In this document: positions 1 through 10,877 of the stretch, one piece after another
Numbering within the stretch: the first letter of the stretch is position 1
Layout: each line of letters begins with the position of its first letter
Assembly (NCBI GenBank): GCA_036924285.1
Contig: JAYKYS010000001.1
Span: 26,659,501 to 26,723,500 of the forward strand
DNA: 64,000 nucleotides
Direction: 5' to 3'
Source of the DNA: Asterella californica
Taxonomy: Eukaryota > Streptophyta > Marchantiopsida > Marchantiales > Aytoniaceae
Translations under genes and position numbers: made by a program
The notes under the pieces: model-generated
The model's input: the letters and a program-made list of their open reading frames with translations, nothing else
Databases searched by the model: none
What the model was told of the DNA's origin: nothing

Positions 1-542
1 ACTCAAAATAGTGTTAACACCGTATGCAAAGGTGTCAAACATATACATAAAGGACTAGAAGTAGTATGAGCTAACTTCTAGAACTACTAAACCTAAGCGT
101 CGGAGTAGAAGTCAAGCATGTAGCCGCCAAGTAGCGCGACACCGTGTGTTGATCCAGATGGATCCAAGGACAGCAAGTTTGGACTCCGGAACGGCCCGAA
201 CGGTCCAACTCTTCTTCACAAGTAACTGAAATCTCTCAATCTCCTTCTGGGTCTCAATTTCTCTCAATACACATCTCCCGATCCGTCTCTTCTCAAACCA
301 TCTTAACTTGTGCGTAGCCTGCACAGATCTGAACCCGATGACACTTTGCGCGCGTGTATTGGACTTCTCAATTCTCCAAAACATCCACAGACAAGTCGCA
401 GGAACAAGCAATCTCCTTAAGCAGTCCCCTTGTAACAGTCTCTGTACATACGAAGTTCTCTCAATAATAAATGAAGCAGGCCCCTTGCGTCTTTGATATA
501 ACGCCTGAAGCCTCAAATACCCAATCAGCAAGTAAACTAGGG
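1..542. other. Unassigned sequence left of the tandem array
   Basis: No recognisable gene. A 139-codon open frame runs on the minus strand (531 to 112), but it matches no motif I know and has no supporting start context, so I do not call it. The text resembles the untranslated or LTR-like part of a plant retroelement, which is only an impression. Confidence 0.3.
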
Positions 543-1020
543 CCTAGCTTGATTTTTCCTTCTTTCGAGTCGCATAACTTCTCCACTAGACGTCCAAACG
601 AAGTAAACAAAGTGCCTATGAAGAGTTGACAACAAGCTCTACCCATTGATGCGATGAAAGTGGAGATCCAAAATTGTGCCAAAAGTCCGTAAGCTGGGAT
701 CTAGCTTGTTTTCTCCATCTTTTGAGTCTTGTAACTCCTCCACTAGACGTCCAAACGAAGTAGACGAAGTGCCTATGGAGTGCTGACAAAGAGCTCTATC
801 CATTGATGCGATGAAAGTGAAGATCCGAAGTTGTGCCAAAAGTTCATAAGCTGAGGCCTAGCTTGTTTTCTCCATCTTTCGAGTCTTGTAACTTCTCCAC
901 TAGGTGTCTAGACGAAGTAGACGAAGTGCCTATGGAAAGCTGACAAGGAGCTCTACCCATCTATGCGATGAAAATGGAGATATGAAATGATGCCAAAGCT
1001 TGTAAGCTAAGGCCTAGCTT
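543..1020. repeat. 157-bp tandem repeat, three units plus a partial fourth
   Basis: The phrase CTAGCTTG starts units near 543, 700, 857 and 1013, so the period is 156-157 bp. Each full unit also carries the conserved blocks CTCCACTAGACGTC, CGAAGTAGACGAAGTG and GATGCGATGAAA at the same offsets. Units differ by scattered substitutions. The period is not a multiple of three, so the open frames within it are not a conserved repeat protein. The array ends where the decayed retrotransposon copy begins. Confidence 0.85.
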
Positions 1021-1119
1021 GTCTTTCTCATGAGTGTCTATGGAGTGACAAGCATCGAAGTCTGGATTTCAGATAGGAGCCGGTCCACGACACGACAACG
1101 TGATATCTGCAATGTTGTC

Positions 1120-2790
1120 TGTATACGTGCTAGAGGTCTTGCCACGCATTTTAAGATCTTTGGGTCTTAAGATGTCTTCAAAGATCTCCATATCTTCTTA
1201 TCAAATTCTCTAAGGTGTGAGATGAAAATAAGAGATAGAGATATTGTACAGAGTAAGTAACCCAGAACACTGTGCTATCAAAGAAAAAAAGATATCAAAG
1301 ATAACATATGGCTCCTCTAACATAAAGAGATCCCAATATGCAAATATCGTCCACAAGTGCAACATATAAGAAACAAGAGATGAAGTCCTCTGAACTCATC
1401 CGTACTCTTATCTATAATGCAGAAACCATCTCAAGATGTAACAAAGTCCTTTTAGGAGTGGAGGTCTGAGTATAATACCCATGAGAGATCAAACTCTACA
1501 TTTTGACATCTTCACTCTCAACCTATCAAAGCTAATTGAGAGACGAGATGATCAAAGATATCATAAACTAGGTCCGTTAGACCTATGATATGCATATCAT
1601 CCACAAGAAATGACAAAATACTACATGGAGTAACCAAGGTGGTGGTCAAGAAAGTCCTATAGTGAGATAAGACAATGAAAGATCCACCTATAAATGATCT
1701 TTTCTTGTGTATCTACAATGAAGTCAAAGACTATAACCCTCTCAACTGAAAATCCATGCTGATAAAATAGAGAGGAGGAAGACTCATAGTAACAAGACTC
1801 GCAAGAGATCCATCGTCATCAATAAGTAACATGGAAAACACTTTTGAAATATGTCCACGTCTATTTGCAAGACAACCCAATCGGGATGTCCAAGAGAGTA
1901 ACTATAACGAAGGCTATTCACAACCTCCAAGCATCACAACTCCAAACTTATATGGATAAAGGTGGCTAGAAACTCTCTCGATGTCGAATAATGATACGAC
2001 TAATAAATCGTGAGAGGATCTCACCAATGACTATAGTCGAATCCTCCTACTATCTATCATCATGATAAAAAGTCTATCTATCCCAAGGACCTCAACTATA
2101 GAATGAGGTTTATGTCTTTGAGCTACTACTGTCACATTTGAAAAAACTCAATGAAATCGCTAGTAAGATCGTCTATTTGAAAACGTCAGCCTATGCTAGT
2201 AGATCATCCTAGAAGACCTCCAAAAAATAAACATAGAGTTGTACACAAGACTTAGGCAAACAGAGATCTATCTATTTATCTAATGACTCCTTTGATTTAT
2301 AGTCCAGAACCTCCAATTGTGGAGGATCAACCATACCAGTGGATGAAAAAAGATGTAATAAAGTAATAGTCTTCTGAATAGGACAAGTCATGAAAAGATG
2401 TAATCATGGACAACTCTGCTATACTCTCTGACATAACTTAATGTCTTACAGTGTTGTATACGAGTAGAAGATGAGACAAAATCACTCCTATCTCGCACTA
2501 GACGTACTGACTCTTATTGTAGGACCGCTCATTTATCAACGCAGAATTTCCAAAACAGTTCGACACCTCTTGATCTTCTACTTTATTCAACTCGAGTATA
2601 TCAAAGACACCAACAAGGTAATAAAAGCAACAAGAACCAAGCCATCTCATTCATGGTATTTCATGCTAACATGTCGAGTGATAAGCAGAATACATGTCTC
2701 ACCTCGTCATGGAGAACACAATGTCGTGTTGTGGATCAACTATGATGTAAATCCAAGGTTTTGGGATAGAATTTTGTCATCTTGTTCTGA
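1120..2790 (-). mobile_element. Heavily decayed antisense copy of the RLE-type non-LTR retrotransposon
   Basis: The reverse complement aligns almost continuously with about 38,800-40,530 of the better-preserved element at 38,095-41,841. Readable remains include LGGCE (reference PGGCES), an HPDWVVLQ-like block and VDDMHI followed by FDHLVSQLALIG, which matches the reference reverse-transcriptase motif ADDTHI plus FDHLVSQLALIG almost residue for residue. Further on, FMLEEPYV matches PMLEDPHV. Stop codons and frame breaks occur throughout, so it is non-functional. Neither the 5' end nor the endonuclease end is visible, so it is truncated on both sides or too diverged there. Many differences from the reference look like C-to-T or G-to-A transitions. 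Confidence 0.85.
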
Positions 2791-3799
2791 ACATGTTTCT
2801 GATAGTAGTATTGGATAAGTCTTGTTGAGGAGATCAAATTGAACTAGTGATCGTCGTGAACAGAGCTAAGATGACGAAGTTATGAGAAATTTGAACTTTT
2901 AAAGTTTTGGATGTCATGATGCTAATGAGGCATCCGACTTGTTGACGTGGTATACATGTTGTTGACGTGACATGTGCTGAATGGATCGATATGATGATGA
3001 GACATTAATGCTGAGGTGGTAAAATCGGATGATGTGTTACTTTGCATGCGTGACACTGTATGATTCGACACATGCGACACTAAGAAACCTTGCATGTAGG
3101 ATAGATGGTGTGCACATATGGATTCTATCCTCTACTTACTAAAAATATAAAACTTGAGGTTTTGAAGATTCATTCAAGAGATTTTGGTTAAGCATCGAGA
3201 GGTGATCTAATTTTCTGATCTGAAAAACATGAACTTAATAAACTTTAGGACGAGTTTTTGAGTGAAGTTACATAGCAAATTTGCACGAGGTCTAGCGTAG
3301 ATTTACTAAAAGAAAAGAGCTCAAAAAACTTTAAACAATCGTAGTTTTCTTACATAACTCATTTCATGTCATGTTTGGTATCGTTGGAAAGAAAGCAATG
3401 CGAACTTTCCAACCCTACTTCAAATGCTTGATTTGGAGCCACGGGTGAAAAATTAAAGAGGTTCAAGTTTATTATTTAATTATATCATGATCACACAAAG
3501 CTTTTAGCACTAGCTTTTCACTGGTTTTTGGATTAAACTACTCAACCCCGAGCCTCCTTCTATGGAATATAGAGGTTACAATTTTATCACTAAATAAACT
3601 ATTTGCACCACACATAGATATCAATCGCATGTGATTTCTATAGTTTGCATACCGTCAACATGTAAACTAACATCTCGAAAAGAATCCTTCTATCTGCTAC
3701 AACTCTATGGTGCACCAGAAAGTTATGGAGTATGCATGGAGACTTCACTATTTCTGCTGCTCACCCCACACAGCTAGTGATACAAACATTTAGAATATT
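2791..3799. other. Intergenic, retroelement-like DNA
   Basis: No gene seen. The part at 2930-3080 holds short repeated GACGTGG / GACATG / GATGATG words. A similar word mix occurs at about 20,810-20,960, which suggests old LTR-type sequence at both sites. I could not find a pair of LTRs. Confidence 0.3.
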
Positions 3800-4592
3800 A
3801 CACCATGCTTTTAGAACTCCAAATGCTTGTTTTATACAAACTCTTCCTCTAATCTAACGTTCTGTGAACAAACGCTGCTGGCTGTAGACCGTGGTCTCAA
3901 GTTGTATGACGACATCATCCACCTCTCCATGGTCTATCCGGAGTCATCTAGCAAGTATGGCTGAAGACAAAAATCGTTCAAAAGTGTGCTCACCGGCTCC
4001 GAAAGTACTTTTCCATCTCATATGTGCGTCCACAAATCTGATGTCTTCAAGACCCGAGTATCATGGTTGGATCCGGCTCTACCGCAACTAACATCAAGGA
4101 ACATACCATCAGTGTCACACACACATTGCAACATCAATGAATGTATGACTTCCGGTTGTAATACTCAGTTGGCAACTCACGCGCTGGAGGAGCCTTTATC
4201 AGTATATGTGAATCGTCAATAGCCCCATGGCAGTTTGGAAGGCCTGATTTCTGCTGGAAACTTGCAGTTACTCTCTCCAACGCAGCTCTTGTTGGTCATC
4301 GAACGAATTAAGGACCCATGACAACTCCTATAGCACGAATTACATCTATAAATGCTTCTTGTGAAGTTGTCTCGTCTATACCAAACTTCTCACCCACGTG
4401 AAAATGAGTCATGCTTGTAGTCAAGCAAAGCAAGGCTGCCCCCACTCTAATCTCAGCTGGCACCGCTTTCTGATATTTCGTATCATTCTTGACTACATGG
4501 CTAGAAAGCATCTGCACTACAGTAAGAAACAAAGCTTTCAATATACGAAGAGTCTTAATCCAACGATCATCATCGTAACTCTCCCATAAATA
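3800..4592 (-). pseudogene. PIF/Harbinger transposase (DDE superfamily) pseudogene
   Basis: Read on the minus strand from about 4592, the sequence gives an N-terminal block ending VPAEIRVGAAL, then HFHVGEKFGID. This is the usual lead-in of Harbinger nucleases (family form VPvEmRlgaaL and FdVSEKFGI). Two in-frame stops follow near 4310 and 4298. The same frame then gives LPNCHGAIDDSHILIKAP, which holds the first catalytic Asp (canonical GAIDGTHI), and YYNRKSYIH. A frameshift near 4125 moves the rest into another frame: CDTDGMFLDVSCGRAGSNHD (second catalytic Asp region), LLDDSG and finally RLEEEF, where the third acidic residue is expected. The gene cannot be functional. It lies downstream of a Myb/SANT-like pseudogene on the same strand, the usual two-gene Harbinger arrangement. 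Confidence 0.85.
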
Positions 4593-5604
4593 ATATCGAA
4601 TTCATATAAACAATTTGGACTTTATCCACCAAGTGTGTTGTTGTGCTTGTTGTTCATGCGTCACGACTAGCTGACAAGAAATAAAAATGACTGCTGTAAG
4701 AGACTCATGCACGTCATCTCAGATATGTAAATACTGCTGGTTGGACTCGTCAGCATTCTTCATCCGATCGAACTCCACAACTATTTGAACTGCTGTCACC
4801 ACTATTGAGACCACCAAGGTGAGTATGCCTCAAATGTATGCATAAAGTATTCATAACAGATAAATTAATATCGCATATAAGTTATAACCAAAGCACACAA
4901 ACATAAAATATTCTATAAATATATATGATCAGAATGAACATGTTCTGCCTATTTGCATTATTATGCATACTTCCATAGGTGTTCCGAGTGACATCGAGCT
5001 TCAAGAGGAACTGAATAGAACATACTTTCAGCTCCTGATCGAATCTACCTACATATGAAACAATATACTTCTGAGATATATGAATATACTACTGAACTTG
5101 ATTTACTTATATTCGAAGGTTTGGATAATTGGTTTCACACACATATTTCTTTTGATCTTCGATGTCGAACTGAGGAATTTCATAGCAATAAGCTACTGCT
5201 TAGTTTAACTTATTGAGAGTAGTTTACAACTGGACGAGCAGAAGAGCCATAAGCAGTGAGCATCTATAAGCAATAGAATGAGCACTATCAACTTCCAATA
5301 TGCATGATTGGCAAAACTTCAAATCTTACAACATATAACATTGAACTTTAATCATACAATTAAAAAACAGATGAAGACAAAGTATTTATGAGTTCATGAA
5401 AAGAAATGCTCAAAGAAAGAGCACTTTCGAGTTTACATAAAAATCTGAACAAAATGAGTTTACCCTACACCCATTATGGGTTCACTAAACAGCACGGCTC
5501 TGAGTACTAAAGGCTGATCCAATGTCAGCTAAAGCACTTGCCATCTTATCTAACACACTAACCAGCTGATCCGAACTGATGTCAACTCTATGCAGCTTTT
5601 GAGA
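4593..5604. other. AT-rich spacer between the two Harbinger genes
   Basis: No coding signal recognised on either strand. From its position it is probably the internal spacer, introns or UTRs of the Harbinger element. Confidence 0.4.
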
Positions 5605-6566
5605 CTATAGATCTTTGTACAATTCGAGCTTTTTGTTCTCCATCTCAACAATGGAATTACCAAATTTGATCAGTGTTTGATTTAGAGCAGATGTAGAACG
5701 ACCTATACTTTTTTCTCTTGCTAGAATTATGCCGACTTGTAGCTTCAACATCAGACGGAGAAGTCGAGATGTTTCACGTTCGTGTTGTGCAGCAGCTTGA
5801 GATTCAGGTTCAAGATCAGGCCTTGAACTTGGGGTTAGGGTCTCAGCCATACATGGAGGAGTCGTTCCATGGCGTTGTCCATACCAACTTTCGATTAGAG
5901 GATAATAGCGTTCAAGGAAGCTCACTAAGAGTTTCTTTTCTTCACGTTCATCTCATGTCAAAGCAAAATATGGAGCATTTTTGGAGATCTTATTGTGGTC
6001 ATGTACTTTCCTGTAACCACCAATAATATTCTTCCATTTGTTTCTGATATGAGGAGTATCTACTTCTATTCCTTTCGAGTGAAGGTATGACTGAATTTTC
6101 TTAAGCTTAGTCTCAGCCGATTGCATGTTTGCTAGGCTTGAATTTTGAAAATACTCTTCAAACTCAATCCGTTTACCTTCAATCAAATGCACGACTTGTC
6201 ATTCTTGCCATGTGAATCTACTTCTTTGCTGTCCATTATGTGACATAGGCGACACTGGTTGAGATGCATTGTCCACGTCTGAAATTGGACTTCGATAAGA
6301 ACTCACAGAACTGCCACCAACAACATTCGGAAGAATTTGCGTGATTTCTTGCTATATAGACTCATCAAGCGGGATCACATTGTCCATACTGCTGTCTATT
6401 ATCTTTGCAGGTTAGGTGGAGGTGATCACACTCTATCGGCAGAGATCTGTCCAAAATTCGATAGGATTTGAAACGGTCTACGTTGGCTATCTGGGCTGTC
6501 CTCTTCATGCTGCTCGTCCTCACTTGCAGCTTCCCAAATGTCGAGCACTCTTCTCCTCAGTGACAT
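5605..6566 (-). pseudogene. Harbinger-associated Myb/SANT-like DNA-binding protein, pseudogene
   Basis: The likely start is an ATG at 6566 (MSLRRRVLDIW). After an acidic stretch and a frame break comes SRFTWQE, an in-frame TGA, QVVHLIEGKRIEFEEYF, then NKWKNIIGGYRKVHDHNK and APYFALT. Another in-frame TGA follows, then DEREEKKLLVSFLERYYPLI and YGQRHGTTPP, and a C-terminal helix-rich tail ends at 5605. The spaced Trp residues and the KWxNI..YRKV block fit the trihelix/Myb-like ORF1 protein that helps Harbinger transposase bind its ends and enter the nucleus. Both stops are TGA where the family has Trp (TGG), that is G-to-A changes. A homologous ORF remnant lies at 60,110-60,517, which confirms the family. 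Confidence 0.75.
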
Positions 6567-8104
6567 TGTCTCAACTTCAATTCGTATATACAAGCTTATC
6601 AACTTCGCGATGTAAACAGTGAACAAAATCAACAGAAAAAGATAACAAGATTTGCACAATCTCACAGTGCAATCGCAGCTCTTGCACACAACAATATGCA
6701 CATCCGGCAACTATATGAAATGATTGAACATAAGCTGCGAAAGCGAACCTTCTGTACTCGTGAGACACGACCATCTACTTCACTCGTGGCTTTTTTAGTT
6801 CAACTCAAGCTTGTTCCTCTCGCGGTCAGCCGGTTCTGTGTAGCCAGACTCCGTTCTTTTTCTCTCTCTTTATCTGACATGGACATAAGATTGAGTGCGA
6901 CATTTTCATGATAACTTCATTTCACATGTGCAGACACTTAAAAACTCATAATCCAAATGGAATACATGCATGCACTAACCCGTCTCCCTTAAAGAAAAAA
7001 AAATGTATGTTAAGAGATTTCCTTCTTGGAAAAACAAACTGACGCTGGTGCGGAGAATCCCCTTGTTACCACCCCTCAAAATTACAAGCGTGAGAAGGAA
7101 AAACTGCTTATGGAAAACTATGTGCGGTCAGGCCCCAAGAGTGCGGTATTGAACAATGCTCAAACGTAATTATCTTTCCAGATGCCCGGTGCTGCTTCTA
7201 GAATCTCGATATTATTCCAAGTTGTCGTAGAAAGGCATGGTACTTCCAGTTTCATCAGTTCACATTAAGGACCATAACCTGTTGGTTACACAGGAACTTG
7301 CTAACGATGTCAGCAGCAATCTTCGATGAGACGTGCTCAAAGCCTGTGCGACCAGTGAGTAAATATCTTTATTACACCGTCGCTCTGGTGAGTACTGTAC
7401 ACATCGTCCTTTCGACTGAGAGTCCAGATATGTACGTACGCTTTGTCTCACGTAAGACTGGCATCGCGCCGTGCCGCACCGGCACCACCGTACCACTTTC
7501 CGTAGTCGATTCAGAAACCTAACTAGGGACGGGTTGAATCCGGCAACCATGTACCTGGAAAAGACAATAAAAGTTTGAAATTTTCGTTTGATGTTACTCA
7601 CCACAGTATTGTCTTTTCTTTTCTCCGTAAAGTTATCTGTACTACTTCTTCTCTAAACTCCATTCTCACCAGCGTGCTTCTCTCGCTCTACTCCTGGAGA
7701 ATACACCGTAAATTCGGTTTGTACGGGTGAAATCCAAGTCCGGCGCCGTGTCTGACAAAAGAAGTCCGGCTTTGGGCCCTTCGAACCAACGGCCCTTTCT
7801 CTTTTGACCGGGCTTAGGTCTGGACAAGCCAGCCGGAAATTATTACATTTTCGATAAATTCGAGAGAAGATATAGGACTTCTCGTAGCTGGTTGGAGGAA
7901 ATTCATATGTTTTTCAGCCATGACAAAGATTAATTGCACCGTCGATAATGAGTTCAGTGCCCGTCACGTTGTCACTGTACCACTTGTATGTGACAACACT
8001 TATGCGAGCACGGTCTCTCCCGGTATGTAGTTGGGGAAGCCAACTACGTCAACTGAAAAGCCTCATTTTCGTCATAGTTAACAAAATTCAGTAAACATTC
8101 TACT
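6567..8104. other. Intergenic, no gene recognised
   Basis: Only short open frames without family motifs. A perfect 8-bp-arm hairpin (GTAGTTGG, 5-nt loop) lies at 8027-8047. I looked for Harbinger terminal repeats like those of the 58.75-kb element near 6.9-7.2 kb and did not find a convincing match. Confidence 0.4.
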
Positions 8105-8345
8105 TCTAAACCTCGGATATGAGTATAAAAGCATGAAAGAGAATAGTAAATTTTTTTACAGTATATTTTGAGTCTGAACAGAAGATTCTTTTTAGCTCCA
8201 AAAAACCTTGAAATCTTCATTTTCACATTCTCAATCAGTACTAAGTTGTTTATTTTGCAAATAATCACAACTTGTAAAGTTAGCGAATAACTTTAATTTG
8301 ATTCTTATTTCTATATATTCTAGGTTGTAATCACGATAATAAGTT
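8105..8345. repeat. Dispersed repeat, copy 1 (partner at 63,765-64,000)
   Basis: Shares the exact word ATGAGTATAAAAGCATGAAA with the partner near the right window edge. After it, the blocks AACTTGTAArG, CTTTAATyTGATTCTT and GTAATCACtmTAAT recur in the same order with similar spacing. Both copies are in the same orientation. No open frame is shared. The partner runs off the window, so the right limit of the family is unknown. Confidence 0.7.
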
Positions 8346-10877
8346 TCTGCATAAAGGTTAAATTTTTCAGGTTTCTTAAAAGGAATCTGCAAAATACGAT
8401 CTACTGCGTTACCAGGAGCACTTGTAGTCATACCGAGTGATTAAAAAGGATAAACTCTTCTTCCGGAAAACTAAAACAGAGCCATTTCTTTACCCTTTCA
8501 ACTCATTTCCCGCTCAAGGTCGACCTAGAATGAAAAATACTGGAAAACCTAACCAGAAAAAGAAAAAGATTTGCAAAAGATTCAAAGAAAACTGAAGGAC
8601 TTCTGGCCACCCGCCTACCTGCTCGGTGAGCTGGTGGCCTCGGCCGGTGATCTTGATTATGGTGGAGCTCCCCTTCCGGTTACCTTGTATAAAATGTTCC
8701 CCATTTCGCTTAAACAAAAGCAAAAAAGCTTAACCCCCAGGTGCGGGTATAAGAACAGTTACACTAGAGGCAACTGAAATGACATGACATGATATGTTGC
8801 CCGCGTGACTTCATCGAATGTCCATTTGAGCTTGCACGGCATATATCAAATCCTCATTCAGGCATCTCACGCCTTGCGAATTACACCAAAATGTAGAGCA
8901 TCGTGAAATGCATTTTTGTAAGCCAAATTGACGTCAGACGACTGACTTCTAGTCTGTCGCACATTTCCAGAATGCTCCGCCCGTTTGGAGGTTTCCTCGA
9001 CCGCAGACATCGCTGATTGTGAAAATGACTGCCCTTCTACCCGCACTACCGGTAGGGGTCCGCAGAAAATTAGTACTGTACTTTCAGACACCATTTTCGT
9101 CAAACTCGGCCGAAGCCTGTCGGATAATTCCCGGATGGATTGCCAGAAGAACTTGCCGAACTGTGCTCGGGGTGGGATGGGGGGGCTCGGCTGTGTTGAC
9201 GTGGTGGTGATGGAGAGAGGTGGACGAGGTGGAACGTGTGAATGGGATGCTCGCCTGCTCGATCCACGCACAATATGCGGAAAGCGTTCCTCTTCTCCAA
9301 ACTCGTTTGTTGGGCGGGGCGCGGAGGCCTTTGCGTGCCTATGGTAGTTGGAGGAATGTCAGCCCACTGTCATACGTACGTGAGGAATCCAATGAGCACG
9401 TCGACAGAAATGGTCGTCAGTAATGAGTTTTATTATGGAGCGAACCTGCAGGAGCTGCTTTTAGGCTTCGCCACGTTTCTATTATTGAATTTCTTGGGGT
9501 TGGTTCTCTCGTGATCATGACCTCGCTTCCGCACTGCTTCTACGGTTAAAAGTTGATCTGATTTTATCTGCTCGGGAACTAATCGAAGAGCTTGCTGACT
9601 CCGCCTGAATATACGGATCCGTTGGCCACTACGAAGATGTGAAATTAAGGCGGCTATCCCTTCCTGCGGAAATAGTTTGAATTTATGGTGGACGAGTTCT
9701 GTCGAGTAGAGTGGTCCAGTGGCGGCGCGGCGATTAGGACTGCAGTCGTTATCCATACTGATTGTGTCGCGTCGGAGTCTGGATGCTAACAGACGAAATG
9801 AAGTGATAAGATGATTAAGTTGAGGACAGGAACGACTGGCAATTTAGAAATGAAATTCGAGTTCTGACTATTTTCTTTCCCTAGGCCTGCCAGTGATGCT
9901 CTTGGATGATGTAGCGAAGATATATACTGCCTGCTTTCGTTGACATGTTGACTGACAGTGAACTGATTCTTGACAGGGAGGTTACGCGCGGCTAGCACTT
10001 GGCGACCTCGCTCCCTGCCACTTAGCAGCGCAACGAGTGAGAAATTACGTAACTCGCCGCTTCAGCGTGGATGCCGGATTGAGCCTTGTGTTAGCTGAGT
10101 GATGAGAAGCTGGACCTGTTATGACTTTAAACACGAAAGGCACGAGTACCTAAGGAAGCATAATGGTATAGTGCTCCGAAATTATGAGAGATTGAGGTGT
10201 TCGTACGTTCTTTCCGCATGTCTACAACCATACTGAGTTGTCGAATTCGCTAGTAGAGAAGCTGGCAGGAGAGGAGGCCTGTACAACTCCTTGACTGGAG
10301 CACCATAAGAATTGCAAGACACTCGCCAGACGGGATGACGTGGGTGCTGCAACTTACGATGCAGTTTCATGCTTCAGCCAGCTCTTGACACGCTCGATGC
10401 GCGTGCAATTCGTCTAAAGAAGACGACGACAAGTCTCGCGAGGTCCCATATGGCGAGAATGTACATAGCAGTTTACAGAATCTACGAGCGACACCTGAGA
10501 CTTCATTTGGATGTAGTCTAAGAGACTCGTTTGGAGCACCCAGCGAGTTCGAAGAGTGAGGAACTTGGCCAGAAGTGGAGACTATCCGTTAGCGAGTAGG
10601 AAGATTTAAAGTTCCGCAGCAGAACCTGGGTTTTGAACAGGATTGGCAAAAGTTTCCAGAATCTGAGTAATCAGGAGAGGAAAGGAAGCAATACGAGGAA
10701 GAGCTGTTAAGCAAGCGAAGTGTGACACTGAATCGCGGACACTGAAATGGAGCATCCGCAAAACACAGCAGCAAACAGCCCCTGAGCTTCGAGTCTAATC
10801 CACATCCTAAGTCTGTACAACAGTTGTGATTGTGCAAAGAAGTGCAAAGCGCCGGGAGCATATATCTACGCCACGAG
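8346..10877. other. Region upstream of the ABCG gene, including a GC-rich stretch
   Basis: The part from about 8,580 to 9,350 is richer in G+C than its surroundings and has overlapping open frames on both strands, which is expected from base composition. None shows a recognisable domain. The interval ends at the ABCG start codon and probably contains its promoter and 5' UTR. I see no TATA box I would defend. Confidence 0.35.

Noticed and set aside
112..531. 139-codon minus-strand open frame
   Set aside because: Open and arginine-rich, but no family motif, no homologous second copy in the window and it adjoins a tandem repeat. Not enough to call a gene.
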